The notes under the pieces: generated by a model
Told to the model about the DNA's origin: nothing
Seen by the model: only the letters and a program-made list of their open reading frames with translations
The model's database searches: none
In this document: in pieces, positions 43,573 through 51,752 of the stretch
Layout of the letters: each line of letters begins with the position of its first letter
Position numbering within the stretch: the first letter of the stretch is position 1
From: Labilithrix sp.
GTDB lineage: Bacteria; Myxococcota_A; Polyangia; Polyangiales; Polyangiaceae
Direction of reading: 5' to 3'
NCBI GenBank assembly: GCA_019637105.1
Contig: JAHBWF010000015.1
Coordinates: 19,908-83,907, forward strand
DNA length: 64,000 bases
Position numbers and translations under genes: made by a program

Positions 43573-46296
43573 CTACATCTCCAGGCGCATGCCGAGGCTC
43601 GGCAGGATGGGGACGCCGGTCGCGAAGGTCGACTGCGTCGAGTTGTAGTTGTAGCTCACGCCCTCGACGTTGCCCTGGTTGTAGGCGTTGTAGACGTCGA
43701 GGTAGGCGCTCATCTTGACGCCCTCCTGGAAGTACCACGTCTTGTCGAGACGGATGTCGAGCTGGTGGAACATCGGGTTGCGCGTCCCGTACGGCGGGTA
43801 GCTCATCCCGGGCACGTAGGCGCCGACGTTGTTGTCGAAGAAGCCGTAGGTCTGCGGCGTGCGGAGGTTGCCGGAGACGAGGCGGAAGCGCGCGCCGATC
43901 TCCCAGCCGCCGCCGAGGCGGTAGCTGCCGATCGCCGTGAGGATGTGCGTCTGGTCGAAGTTGAACAGGCGCTCGGGCTCGTCCGGCGAGTCGCGCCGCA
44001 CGCTCCGCGAGAGCGTGTACGCGACGAAGCCGAAGAAGCGCGCGTCCGGCTTGTAGCGGACCAGCGTCTCGATGCCGTACGCGCGGCCCTCGCCCACGTT
44101 GCCTCGGCCCTGGACGATGACGCCGTCGTACTGGCGGTAGAACGCCTCGGACGAGACCTCGATCTGCCGCGTGATCTCCTGCTCGCCGCCGAAGCCGTAG
44201 TGGTTCGCGATGATCGAGCGGGTCCCCGGCACGCCGAACGCGGGGTTCGTCTCCTGCGGCGCCGGCGGGTTGGTGAAGCGCCCGAGGCCGCCCTTCAGCG
44301 TGGTGCGCGGGAACTCCTTCGTGAGGTCCTGCCGCGCGACGACGCGCGGCTGAAAGTCCCACGAGCGGTTCTCGCGCGTGTAGTCGAGGCGGACGCCGGG
44401 GACGATGCGCGTCCCCTTGAACGGCGTCAGCTCGACCTCGTCGTAGAGCGCCGGACGATAGAGCGAGCCCTCCTCGCTGAGCGTCAAGGGCGGGCGGCTC
44501 CCGAACGGTCCCGCCGGCGGCTCGCCCGGGCGCGGGATCGGCGGCAGCCGGAGATCGACGTCGTACGGCTGGAGCAGGATGTCCATGCCGAAGTTGTTGC
44601 GGACGCCGGAGCCGAGCCGGTGCGCGAGCTCGGCGCGGCCCGACACCGGGTACGACGACAGGAGGAAGTAGTTGTCGCCCAGGTTGAACTGGAGCGCGTC
44701 CTTGCCGACCGCGCCGACGAGGCGGAGCTCGGTGTCGTCGGACAGCTTGCCGACGTAGCGCGCCTGGAACCGGTAGAACGCGGTGCCGAGGCCGACGTTC
44801 CCCGTGAGGCCGGGGTTCGATCCGCTGACCTGCCGGACGAGCACCTGCAGCCGATCGTCCGACCCGAAGACGAAGAAGCGGACGCTGTGCTTCTTCTTGT
44901 CCCAGTCGCGCTGGAGCATCGCCTGGTAGTCGTAATAGACGGGCGCGGTGGTGACGCTCGAGCCGAGCTCGGTGAGCAGCGGCTTCAGCCAGACGTCGAC
45001 GTAAGAGCGGCGGCCGGCGACGGCGAAGTTCCAGCCGGTGTCGCCGAGCGGCCCCTGGACCACGGTGCGCGCGTCGATGAGATCGGCCTGGACGAGGCCG
45101 TGGATCCCGGCGCGCGCCGCGCGGAGGTGGGCCTTCGGATCCTTCCGCACCTGCGGATCCTTCACGCCGACGTCGATGACGCCGCCCGTGTGCCGCCCGA
45201 AGTACGTGCTGAAGTTGCCAGGGTAGAAGTCGATCCGGTCGAGCATCTCCGTGGGGATGACGCTCGAGAGGCCGCCGAAGTGGTAGATGATCGGGACGAA
45301 CGTGCCGTCGACGTAGGTGCCGGTCTCTTGCGGAGCCGCGCCGCGGACGATGAGCAGCCCCGCGAGCCCGGGCGCGCGCGCCATGCCCGGGAGGTTCTGG
45401 ATCGCGCGGAGGGCGTCGCCGTTCGTCCCGGGGATGCGCGACAGCTCGCGCTGCTCGAGCGTGCGCTTCGTGACCTCGCGCGGCGGCTTCGACCCGCGGA
45501 CGGTGACCTCTTCGATCTCGCCCACGTCGACGCCCGGCGGCGGAGGGGGCGGCGGCGCGGCGGCCTGCTCGCGCTCGAGACGGACGTCGATCTCCGCCTC
45601 GGTGCCCGGGTCGAGGGTGTCGTCGTACGTCTGCGGCGCGTACCCGGGCGACGTGATCGTGATCCGGTAGGCGCCGGCGGGGAGGCCCTCGACGCGCCAC
45701 GAGCCGTCGGCCGTCGAGCGCGCGGTCCATCGCCGTTCGTCGGCGCCCTCGACCGTGACGGTCGCGCCCTCGATGGGCGCGTCGCGCAGCTGGGTCGTCA
45801 CCTTGCCGACGAGCCGCGCCGCGGGCGGCGCGAACACGTACTTGTGCCGGATCTTGGCGGCGATCGGCTGGCCGTTGCGCTTCGCGGGCTCGAACTCGAG
45901 CTTCTCCGCCGCCTCGAGGGCGGCCTCGTCGAAGCCGTGGCCCGCGGGGGCCTCGACGGTCGCGTTCTTCACGGCGCCCGTCTCGTCGAGCTCGAGGACG
46001 AGCACGACCTCGACCGGGTCCTTGACCTTGTCCTGGATGGCCTGCGCCGGGTAGGTCGCGCCCTGGTCCGACTTGATCGTCGGCGGCGTGATCACCGGCG
46101 CCGCAGGCGGCGGCGCCGGCGCGTCGGCCGGCGCCTCCGGCTGCCGTACCGTGCCCCCGGGCTGCGCGAAGCTCTCCCCTTCCCCCGCGATCAGCGCGGC
46201 GAGCAACGACGCAAGCGAGCCCCAGCGCGCACGAGCGCGACGAGCGCTCTTCGGCGTTTTGAGCCCGACCCCATGACGGCGCGATGCGGGTCCCAT
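43573..46296 (-). CDS. TonB-dependent receptor with N-terminal TonB C-terminal-like domain
   Basis: A 907-residue outer-membrane receptor. After the signal peptide (about 24-45, ending ESFAQPG) and an Ala/Pro stretch comes a TonB C-terminal domain at about 72-156 (DQGATYPAQAIQDKVKDP, VVLVLELDETGAVKNATVEA, LEFEPAKRNGQPIAAKIRHK), normally found on the energy-transducing partner. A carboxypeptidase-regulatory domain follows (160-243), a proline run, IEEVTVRG at 261-268 as possible TonB box or plug strand, the plug (LSRIPGTNGDALRAIQNLPG) and a 22-strand-like barrel to the final GMRLEM. The fusion suggests a self-partnering or inverted energy-coupling arrangement. A TAGCGT box lies 11 bases before the ATG at 46296. 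Confidence 0.93.
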   Translation of the reverse strand: MGPASRRHGVGLKTPKSARRARARWGSLASLLAALIAGEGESFAQPGGTVRQPEAPADAPAPPPAAPVITPPTIKSDQGATYPAQAIQDKVKDPVEVVLVLELDETGAVKNATVEAPAGHGFDEAALEAAEKLEFEPAKRNGQPIAAKIRHKYVFAPPAARLVGKVTTQLRDAPIEGATVTVEGADERRWTARSTADGSWRVEGLPAGAYRITITSPGYAPQTYDDTLDPGTEAEIDVRLEREQAAAPPPPPPPGVDVGEIEEVTVRGSKPPREVTKRTLEQRELSRIPGTNGDALRAIQNLPGMARAPGLAGLLIVRGAAPQETGTYVDGTFVPIIYHFGGLSSVIPTEMLDRIDFYPGNFSTYFGRHTGGVIDVGVKDPQVRKDPKAHLRAARAGIHGLVQADLIDARTVVQGPLGDTGWNFAVAGRRSYVDVWLKPLLTELGSSVTTAPVYYDYQAMLQRDWDKKKHSVRFFVFGSDDRLQVLVRQVSGSNPGLTGNVGLGTAFYRFQARYVGKLSDDTELRLVGAVGKDALQFNLGDNYFLLSSYPVSGRAELAHRLGSGVRNNFGMDILLQPYDVDLRLPPIPRPGEPPAGPFGSRPPLTLSEEGSLYRPALYDEVELTPFKGTRIVPGVRLDYTRENRSWDFQPRVVARQDLTKEFPRTTLKGGLGRFTNPPAPQETNPAFGVPGTRSIIANHYGFGGEQEITRQIEVSSEAFYRQYDGVIVQGRGNVGEGRAYGIETLVRYKPDARFFGFVAYTLSRSVRRDSPDEPERLFNFDQTHILTAIGSYRLGGGWEIGARFRLVSGNLRTPQTYGFFDNNVGAYVPGMSYPPYGTRNPMFHQLDIRLDKTWYFQEGVKMSAYLDVYNAYNQGNVEGVSYNYNSTQSTFATGVPILPSLGMRLEM

Positions 46297-46614
46297 CCGC
46301 GGCGGGCACGCTAACACACGTCCGGTCGGTTCGGGTGCGCAGATCCGCCGGCTCGACGCGCCGGCGCCGTCGCGCGCGACGCCCGACACGACGACGCGCG
46401 CCGGCGATCCCGGTTCGACGACGCGGCGACGGTCGCCCGTCGTCGACGACGCCGCGGCGAGCGCCTCGCAGATCGCTTCGGCGCCCACCCGATCCTTCGG
46501 CGTGACCGCACGCGGGGCCGACGGCGAGGCGCCGAGGCGCGGCTCCCTCGCGCAGCCGTGGTAGAACGCCCGCGATCGCGCCCGTATGAGCTCGTCCACT
46601 TGCCCCCCGCAGCC
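46297..46614. other. Divergent intergenic region between the TonB-dependent receptor and GT-C-like genes
   Basis: A minus-strand -10-like TAGCGT (46308-46313) serves the receptor. The central part is GC-rich and reads in several open frames without a recognisable product. No clear promoter for the plus-strand gene at 46615 was found; a TATGAG at about 46591 is the only faint candidate. Confidence 0.4.
46308..46313 (-). promoter_or_regulatory. Candidate -10 box TAGCGT (minus strand)
   Basis: The box lies 11 bases before the ATG of the TonB-dependent receptor at 46296. Confidence 0.35.
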
Positions 46615-48975
46615 ATGAACGTCGCGCCGCTCCTCCGCCGGATGGACCGGCCGCTCTTCGTCCTGTGGGCCGCGGTCTCGACGCTCGCGTCGGCGCGCTC
46701 GTTCTACGGGTACATGCTGAAGCAGACGGGCGGCGAGTGGAGCGCGCCGCTCGACGACGTCTTCATCCACTTCGACTACGCGCGCGCGACCGCGCTCGGC
46801 CACCCGTTCGAGTGGACCGTCGGCAACGGCTACTCGTCGGGCAACACGAGCCTCACCTACCCGTTCGTCCTCGCGCTCGGGTGGCTCGTCGGGTTCACGG
46901 GGCGCGATCTCATGAAGTGGGCGGCGATCCTCGCCGCCGTCAGCGCCTTCGGGACGATCCTCGCGGCGCGGCGCCTCTTCGTCGAGGGCCCGCGCGACGA
47001 CTGGGGGCGCCTCTCCTCTTATCTCCTGCCGCCGATGTTCCTCGGCGTGGGCGCGCTCACGTGGTCGCTCTGGAGCGGGATGGAGGTCGCCTTCTTCCTG
47101 GCGACGTGGGCGATCGCCCTCGTCGCCTGGACGAAGCTCGAAGACGACGCGCGCGTCGCGTCGCGCCCGGCGACGTGGCGCGCGTGGTGGCTCGGGCTCG
47201 CCGGCGCGCTCCTCGTCGCGACGCGACCCGAGGCGGCGCTCACCGTCGCGATCTTCGGCCTCTCCGCGGCGCACGCCCACCGGCGCCTCGGCCGCGCGCG
47301 CGTCCTCGCGCTGCTCGTTCGCGCGGGGCTCCCCGCCGTCGCCGTCCTCGCGCTGCAGTCCGTCGCGAACCGCGCGCTCACCGGCGAGGCGAGCGCGAAC
47401 GGCGCGGTCGTGAAGCTCGCGCTCCACAACCCGTTCATGACCCCGGAGGACAAGCTCGCGGACTGGGTCTTCAACGTGAAGTACGCGAGCCTCCGCAACC
47501 TCGACTACCACTTCGCCCACATCGAGGGCGATCGCATGAGCGAGCTCGTCGACGCCTGGCCGGGCGCGCCGGCGGCGCTCGTGTACCTGTCGAAGACCGC
47601 GTGGTGGGCCGGCGTCGTCCCGCTCGTCCTCGCGGTGCTGCCGCTCTGCTTCGCGCGCACCCGGCGGATCGCGATCGTCCTCTGGGCGCAGATCGTCGGC
47701 TGGGTCCTTTTCGTCGCGCTCAACGGGCAGGTGCGCTGGCAGAACGAGCGCTACGTGATGCCCGCGGTCGCGTGGATGCTCGTCCTCGCGGCGCTCGGCG
47801 TCAGCGTCGCGCTCCGCGAGCGCGCGGCGCCGGCGGGGCGGCTCTCCGCGCGCCCGCTCCGGCCGTCCGTCCTCGCCACGCTCGTCGTGGGCGCGCTGAT
47901 CGTCCAGGCCGTCGGCGTGCTCACGCGGCCGGCCGGGACGCCGCCGGTCTTCCGGCTGTCGTGGCCGTTCGCCGTCGCGTGCGCCGCGCCGGCGCTCGTC
48001 CTGCTCCGCTGGCGGCTCGGCCGCGCGGTCGTCGTGACGGCGCTGCTCCTGTTCGCCTGGGACCACCAGAGCCCGAAGATGCGCGACCAGAAGTGGTTCT
48101 TCGGCCGCGCCTCGCGCAACATCCGCGACCAGCACCTCACGCTCGGCAAGTACCTCGCGGAGCTGAAGCCGAGGCGCGTCCTCGTCGGCGACGCCGGGGC
48201 CATCCTCTACGAGTCGGATCGCCCCGGCCTCGACATCATCGGGCTCGGCGGCTATCGCGGGCTCCCGTTCGCGCGGGCCGGCATCCACGGGCTGCCGGCG
48301 ACGCTCGAGCTGATCGAGCGGATCCCGAAGGACGATCGCCCCGACGTCCTCGCGATCTTCCCGACCTGGTGGGGGATCCTCCCGGTGTGGTTCGCCGACG
48401 AGGTGCTCGCCCGCTTCCCCGTCGAGGGCAACGTCATCTGCGGCGGCTACGAGCACGTCGTCTACAAGGCGGACTGGAGCCTGCTCGGCACCGGCGCCGA
48501 GATGCGCTGGCAGCCGCCGACGGGATGGGAGGGGCGTACGCTCGAGCGGGTCCGCGTGGAGATCGACGTCGCCGATCTCGTGTGCGAGAAGGCGAGCGCC
48601 TACCGCTTCGAGCAGCCGTCGAACGGCTGGACCGACATGCGGATCCTCCCCGACCCCGCCGATCCGCGGCGCGACATGTTCGACTCCGGGAGGCGCATCG
48701 CCGCCGGCAAGAGCGAGTCGTTCGACGCGCGCGGGCTCATCCTCGGCAAGCGCATCCACCTCGTCGTCCGGACCGCGCAGGAGGCGGCGACGACCGTCCG
48801 CGTGCGCGTCGACGGCCGCGACGCCGGGACGATCGCGCTCCAGCGGACCGACGGCTGGGAGGAGACGGGCTACCTGATCGACGACGCGTTCATCGGCCGC
48901 GCGAACGTGCGGATCGAGCTCACCAACGAGGGACCCGGGGACTTCCTCGACTACCACGTGTGGATCACGCAGTGA
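46615..48975 (+). CDS. GT-C-like polytopic membrane protein (paralogue B)
   Basis: A 786-residue paralogue of the protein at 18659. It shares the loop LDDVFIHFDYARATALGHPF, GYSSGNTSLTYPFVLALGWL and, after the membrane part, NIRDQHLTLGKYLAE, VGDAGAILYESDRP, LGLGGYRGLPFARAGIHG, LIERIPKDDRPD and EGNVICGGYEHVVYKADWSL. It has about nine membrane helices (roughly residues 15-420) and a soluble C-terminal domain ending FLDYHVWITQ. The Asp-Asp in the first loop is the usual position of the catalytic acid in lipid-sugar-using transferases. The frame is open upstream to 46558, but MNVAPLLRRMDRP at 46615 fits a membrane-protein start. The stop overlaps the start of the next gene (GTGA). Confidence 0.75.
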   Translation: MNVAPLLRRMDRPLFVLWAAVSTLASARSFYGYMLKQTGGEWSAPLDDVFIHFDYARATALGHPFEWTVGNGYSSGNTSLTYPFVLALGWLVGFTGRDLMKWAAILAAVSAFGTILAARRLFVEGPRDDWGRLSSYLLPPMFLGVGALTWSLWSGMEVAFFLATWAIALVAWTKLEDDARVASRPATWRAWWLGLAGALLVATRPEAALTVAIFGLSAAHAHRRLGRARVLALLVRAGLPAVAVLALQSVANRALTGEASANGAVVKLALHNPFMTPEDKLADWVFNVKYASLRNLDYHFAHIEGDRMSELVDAWPGAPAALVYLSKTAWWAGVVPLVLAVLPLCFARTRRIAIVLWAQIVGWVLFVALNGQVRWQNERYVMPAVAWMLVLAALGVSVALRERAAPAGRLSARPLRPSVLATLVVGALIVQAVGVLTRPAGTPPVFRLSWPFAVACAAPALVLLRWRLGRAVVVTALLLFAWDHQSPKMRDQKWFFGRASRNIRDQHLTLGKYLAELKPRRVLVGDAGAILYESDRPGLDIIGLGGYRGLPFARAGIHGLPATLELIERIPKDDRPDVLAIFPTWWGILPVWFADEVLARFPVEGNVICGGYEHVVYKADWSLLGTGAEMRWQPPTGWEGRTLERVRVEIDVADLVCEKASAYRFEQPSNGWTDMRILPDPADPRRDMFDSGRRIAAGKSESFDARGLILGKRIHLVVRTAQEAATTVRVRVDGRDAGTIALQRTDGWEETGYLIDDAFIGRANVRIELTNEGPGDFLDYHVWITQ

Positions 48976-51230
48976 CGGCGTCGGACAAGGCGCTCGCGCT
49001 CCTCGGGACCTGGTCGCGCCCGCCCGACGTCCCCGCGAAGGCGGCGCTCGCGCTCGCGGCGCTGCTCGCGACGCTCGCGCTCTTCGGCCGCGGGCGCTCC
49101 TTGCTCTTCGGGCTCTTCGAGGGCGCGCCGCTCGCGCTCCAGCGCGCCGAGCGCCGCCGGGTCATCGCGGCCGTCGGCATGGGCGCGGCGCTCCTGTCGA
49201 TCGCGTACGTCGCGAGCTACCTCCGCGGCGGCCCGCGGATCATCGACGCCACGACCTACTTCCTCCAGGGGCGCGCGCTCTCGCGCGGCGATTTCGCGTG
49301 GGCGCCGCTCGATCCGAGCGCGAGCTTCCGCGGGCGCTTCCTCCTCTACACCGAGGGCGGGCCCGACGGCGCGTCGCTCGGCGGCATCTTCCCGCCGGGC
49401 TACCCGCTCCTCCTCGCGTTCGGCTTCATGCTGGGCGCGCCGATGATCGTCGGGCCGCTCCTGGCGATGGGCCTCGTGGCCGCGACCTACCTCCTCGCGC
49501 GGGCGCTCGCGGAGGAGACGCTCCCCGCGCTCGCCGAGCCGATCGCGCGCGCCGCCGCGCTCCTGTCGCTGTCGTGCGCGGCGCTGCGCTACCACACGGC
49601 GGACACGATGAGCCACGGGGCGGCGGCGCTCGGCGTCACCCTCGCGCTCGCGTGCGCGGCGCGGGCGCGAACGGCCGAGGCGCGGCGCGCCCGTGGGGCG
49701 GACCGCGAGGGCGGACGCGGCGAGGCCCTGCTCGCGGGGCTCGCCGTCGGCTACGTGATCGCGACGCGGCCGGCGTCGGCGATGCCGATCGCGCTCGTCG
49801 TGGCCTGGCTCCTCGGCCCCGGCCTCGCCCCTGCCGCGCCCGCTGCCGGGCCCGGGCGCGCGCGCCTCCGCCTCCTCGCGCTCGCCCTCGCCGGGACGCT
49901 CCCGGGGCTCCTCCTCCTCTTGCTCTCGCAGCGCGCCGTCACGGGGTCGTGGCTCGAGTCGACCCAGCGCCTGTACTACGCCGTCGGTGACGGGCCGCCC
50001 GGGTGCTTCCGGTGGGGCTTCGGCGCGGGCACCGGCTGCCTGTTCGAGCACGGCGAGTTCGTCGCGGCGCGGCTCCCGGACGGCTACGGGATCGTGGAGG
50101 CCGCCGGGACCACGCTCCGGCGCCTCCACAAGCACCTGCTCGACGTCGCGAATTTCGAGCCGCTGGCGCCGCTCGTCCTCGCGCCCGCGCTCCTCGGCCG
50201 GCGCCACGCCGCGCGGGGCGCGGTCCTCCCGGCGACCGCGCTCGTCGCGCTCCAGGTCCTCGCCTACGCGCCGTTCTACTTCGACGGCGACTACCCCGGC
50301 GGCGGCGCGCGCTTCTTCGCCGACGTCCTGCCCGTCGAGCACGCGCTCGTCATGCTCGGCGTCGCCTCGCTGGTGGCCCGAGCGCCGGCGTCGAGCGCCT
50401 CGTCGCGCGCCGTCGCGGCGTCGGAGCGGGCCTTCACGCGCGGCGCATACGCCGTGCTCGCGCTCGCGGCCGCGGGCTTCGCCGTGCACGGCGCCTACGA
50501 GCACGGCAAGCTGCGCGATCGCGACGGCGGGCGCCCGATGTTCGAGCCCGACGTCCTCGCGCGGGCGAGCCTCTCGAGCGGGCTCGTGTTCGTCGACACC
50601 GACCACGGCTTCGCGCTCGGGCACGATCCGGCGGCGCGGCCCGACGCGCGCGTCCTCGTCGCGCGCCTGCGCAACGACGATCGCGATCGGATGCTCTTCG
50701 ACGCGCTCGACCGCCCGCCCACCTGGCTCTACAAGCTCGAGCCGCCCGTGCCCCCGGCGACCGAGACCACGGCCACGCTCACGCCGTGGGCGCCGCCGGA
50801 GTCGGGGCTCGCGCTCCGCTTCGAGGCGGAGGCGGAGTGGCCGCCGCTCGCGCAAGCAGGCGGGTTCGCCGCTCCGGTCTGGGCCGGCGGGTGCGCTTCG
50901 GGGAGCCGGGCGCTCGTCCTGACCCCGGAGCCGGGCCGGACGGCCACCGCCACGATCGCGCTCCCGGTGCCGGCCGCCGGGCGGTGGGTGGTGGAGGTGC
51001 ACGTCGTTCATGGTGCGAACGTCCCGTTCGCGCCGCGGCCGAGCTCCCCGGCGCCCCCCGAGGGGACGCTCGAGGTCGAAGGCGAGCGCTGGACCTGGCG
51101 CCCGGAGGCGGCGTGCGCGGCGCTCCCCGTGAAGGAGGTCGAGCTCACCCCGCCCCACGCCCGCGTCACGCTCGAGGCCTCGAACGGCCCGATCGGCATC
51201 GATTATTTCTCGCTCCGAAAGGTCCGGTAG
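48972..51230 (+). CDS. Polytopic membrane protein with a GT-C-like first loop
   Basis: The start is the GTG at 48972 overlapping the TGA of the preceding gene (48973-48975), so the two are translationally coupled. The first hydrophobic helices precede RGGPRIIDATTYFLQGRAL, an acidic residue followed by a Tyr and a short helix as in ArnT/PMT-type transferases. IFPPGYPLLLAFGFMLGAPM and ALRYHTADTMSHGAAALGVT are typical inter-helix loops. About ten membrane helices occupy the first 440 residues. The C-terminal 250 residues are soluble, beta-rich and end in GIDYFSLRKVR. It does not share the specific motifs of the two paralogues, so it is a related but different glycosyltransferase-like protein, perhaps acting in the same pathway. 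Confidence 0.7.
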   Translation: MTASDKALALLGTWSRPPDVPAKAALALAALLATLALFGRGRSLLFGLFEGAPLALQRAERRRVIAAVGMGAALLSIAYVASYLRGGPRIIDATTYFLQGRALSRGDFAWAPLDPSASFRGRFLLYTEGGPDGASLGGIFPPGYPLLLAFGFMLGAPMIVGPLLAMGLVAATYLLARALAEETLPALAEPIARAAALLSLSCAALRYHTADTMSHGAAALGVTLALACAARARTAEARRARGADREGGRGEALLAGLAVGYVIATRPASAMPIALVVAWLLGPGLAPAAPAAGPGRARLRLLALALAGTLPGLLLLLLSQRAVTGSWLESTQRLYYAVGDGPPGCFRWGFGAGTGCLFEHGEFVAARLPDGYGIVEAAGTTLRRLHKHLLDVANFEPLAPLVLAPALLGRRHAARGAVLPATALVALQVLAYAPFYFDGDYPGGGARFFADVLPVEHALVMLGVASLVARAPASSASSRAVAASERAFTRGAYAVLALAAAGFAVHGAYEHGKLRDRDGGRPMFEPDVLARASLSSGLVFVDTDHGFALGHDPAARPDARVLVARLRNDDRDRMLFDALDRPPTWLYKLEPPVPPATETTATLTPWAPPESGLALRFEAEAEWPPLAQAGGFAAPVWAGGCASGSRALVLTPEPGRTATATIALPVPAAGRWVVEVHVVHGANVPFAPRPSSPAPPEGTLEVEGERWTWRPEAACAALPVKEVELTPPHARVTLEASNGPIGIDYFSLRKVR

Positions 51231-51293
51231 CGCGCGGGCAAAATCGTCGAAAACGCGCGGGGCGCGCCCGTCTTCCAAAAGTGCACGAACTCA

Positions 51294-51322
51294 TTGACGG
51301 TTCGCCAGGACAGCGCTTCCAT
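51294..51322 (+). promoter_or_regulatory. Candidate sigma-70-type promoter of the HU/IHF gene
   Basis: TTGACG (51294-51299) and TTCCAT (51317-51322) are separated by exactly 17 bases. The ATG at 51369 has GGAG at 51357-51360 as ribosome binding site, giving a leader of about 40 bases. Confidence 0.45.
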
Positions 51323-51368
51323 TGGGAAATCGGCTCCCGAGGGGGAGTAGTAGGCCGGAGTCCAGCCC

Positions 51369-51689
51369 ATGACGAAGAGTGAACTCATCGACGCGATGGC
51401 CGCCCGCAGTCAGCTGACGAAGGCTCGAGCGGAGCTCGTCGTCAACTGCGTCTTCGAAGCCATGACCGAAGCGCTCCAGCGCGGCGAAGGCATCGAGATC
51501 CGCGGCTTCGGCAGCTTTACCGTGCGTCCGTACAAAGCGTACTCGGGCCGTAACCCGCGGACGGGCGCGCCCGTCCCGGTGCCTCCGAAGCGGCTGCCGT
51601 TCTTCAAGGTGGGCAAGGAGCTCAAGGAGCTCGTCAACAACAGCCGCCTCACCTCGCAGATCACCGGCGGCGACGACAAGGACGACTGA
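51369..51689 (+). CDS. HU/IHF-family nucleoid DNA-binding protein
   Basis: A 106-residue HU/IHF-type DNA-bending protein. MTKSELIDAMAARSQLTKAR begins the helical base. IEIRGFGSFTVRPYKAYSGR and NPRTGAPVPVPPKRLPFFKV form the beta arm, with R-N-P-x-T-G and P-x-K-x-x-x-F-K preserved. KELKELVNNSRL is the last helix. The acidic Gly/Asp tail (ITGGDDKDD) is an extension past the usual end. It is closer to IHF-beta than to HU by the V-x-P-P-K-R segment, but one gene alone does not decide. Its promoter is the candidate above. Confidence 0.93.
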   Translation: MTKSELIDAMAARSQLTKARAELVVNCVFEAMTEALQRGEGIEIRGFGSFTVRPYKAYSGRNPRTGAPVPVPPKRLPFFKVGKELKELVNNSRLTSQITGGDDKDD

Positions 51690-51752
51690 GCCGCCCCGAC
51701 GGCGGACCGCCGCGCGTTTCCATCGGCCGGCGCTTCATTGTAGAGAGGACGC

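Noticed and set aside
43765-46314. A long plus-strand frame opposite the TonB-dependent receptor
   Set aside because: The receptor strand has signal peptide, plug and barrel features; the opposite frame has none and is a shadow.
48957-48990. A programmed frameshift joining the two membrane protein genes at 48972
   Set aside because: The GTGA overlap gives ordinary coupled termination and restart. The downstream gene has its own first membrane helix after the GTG.
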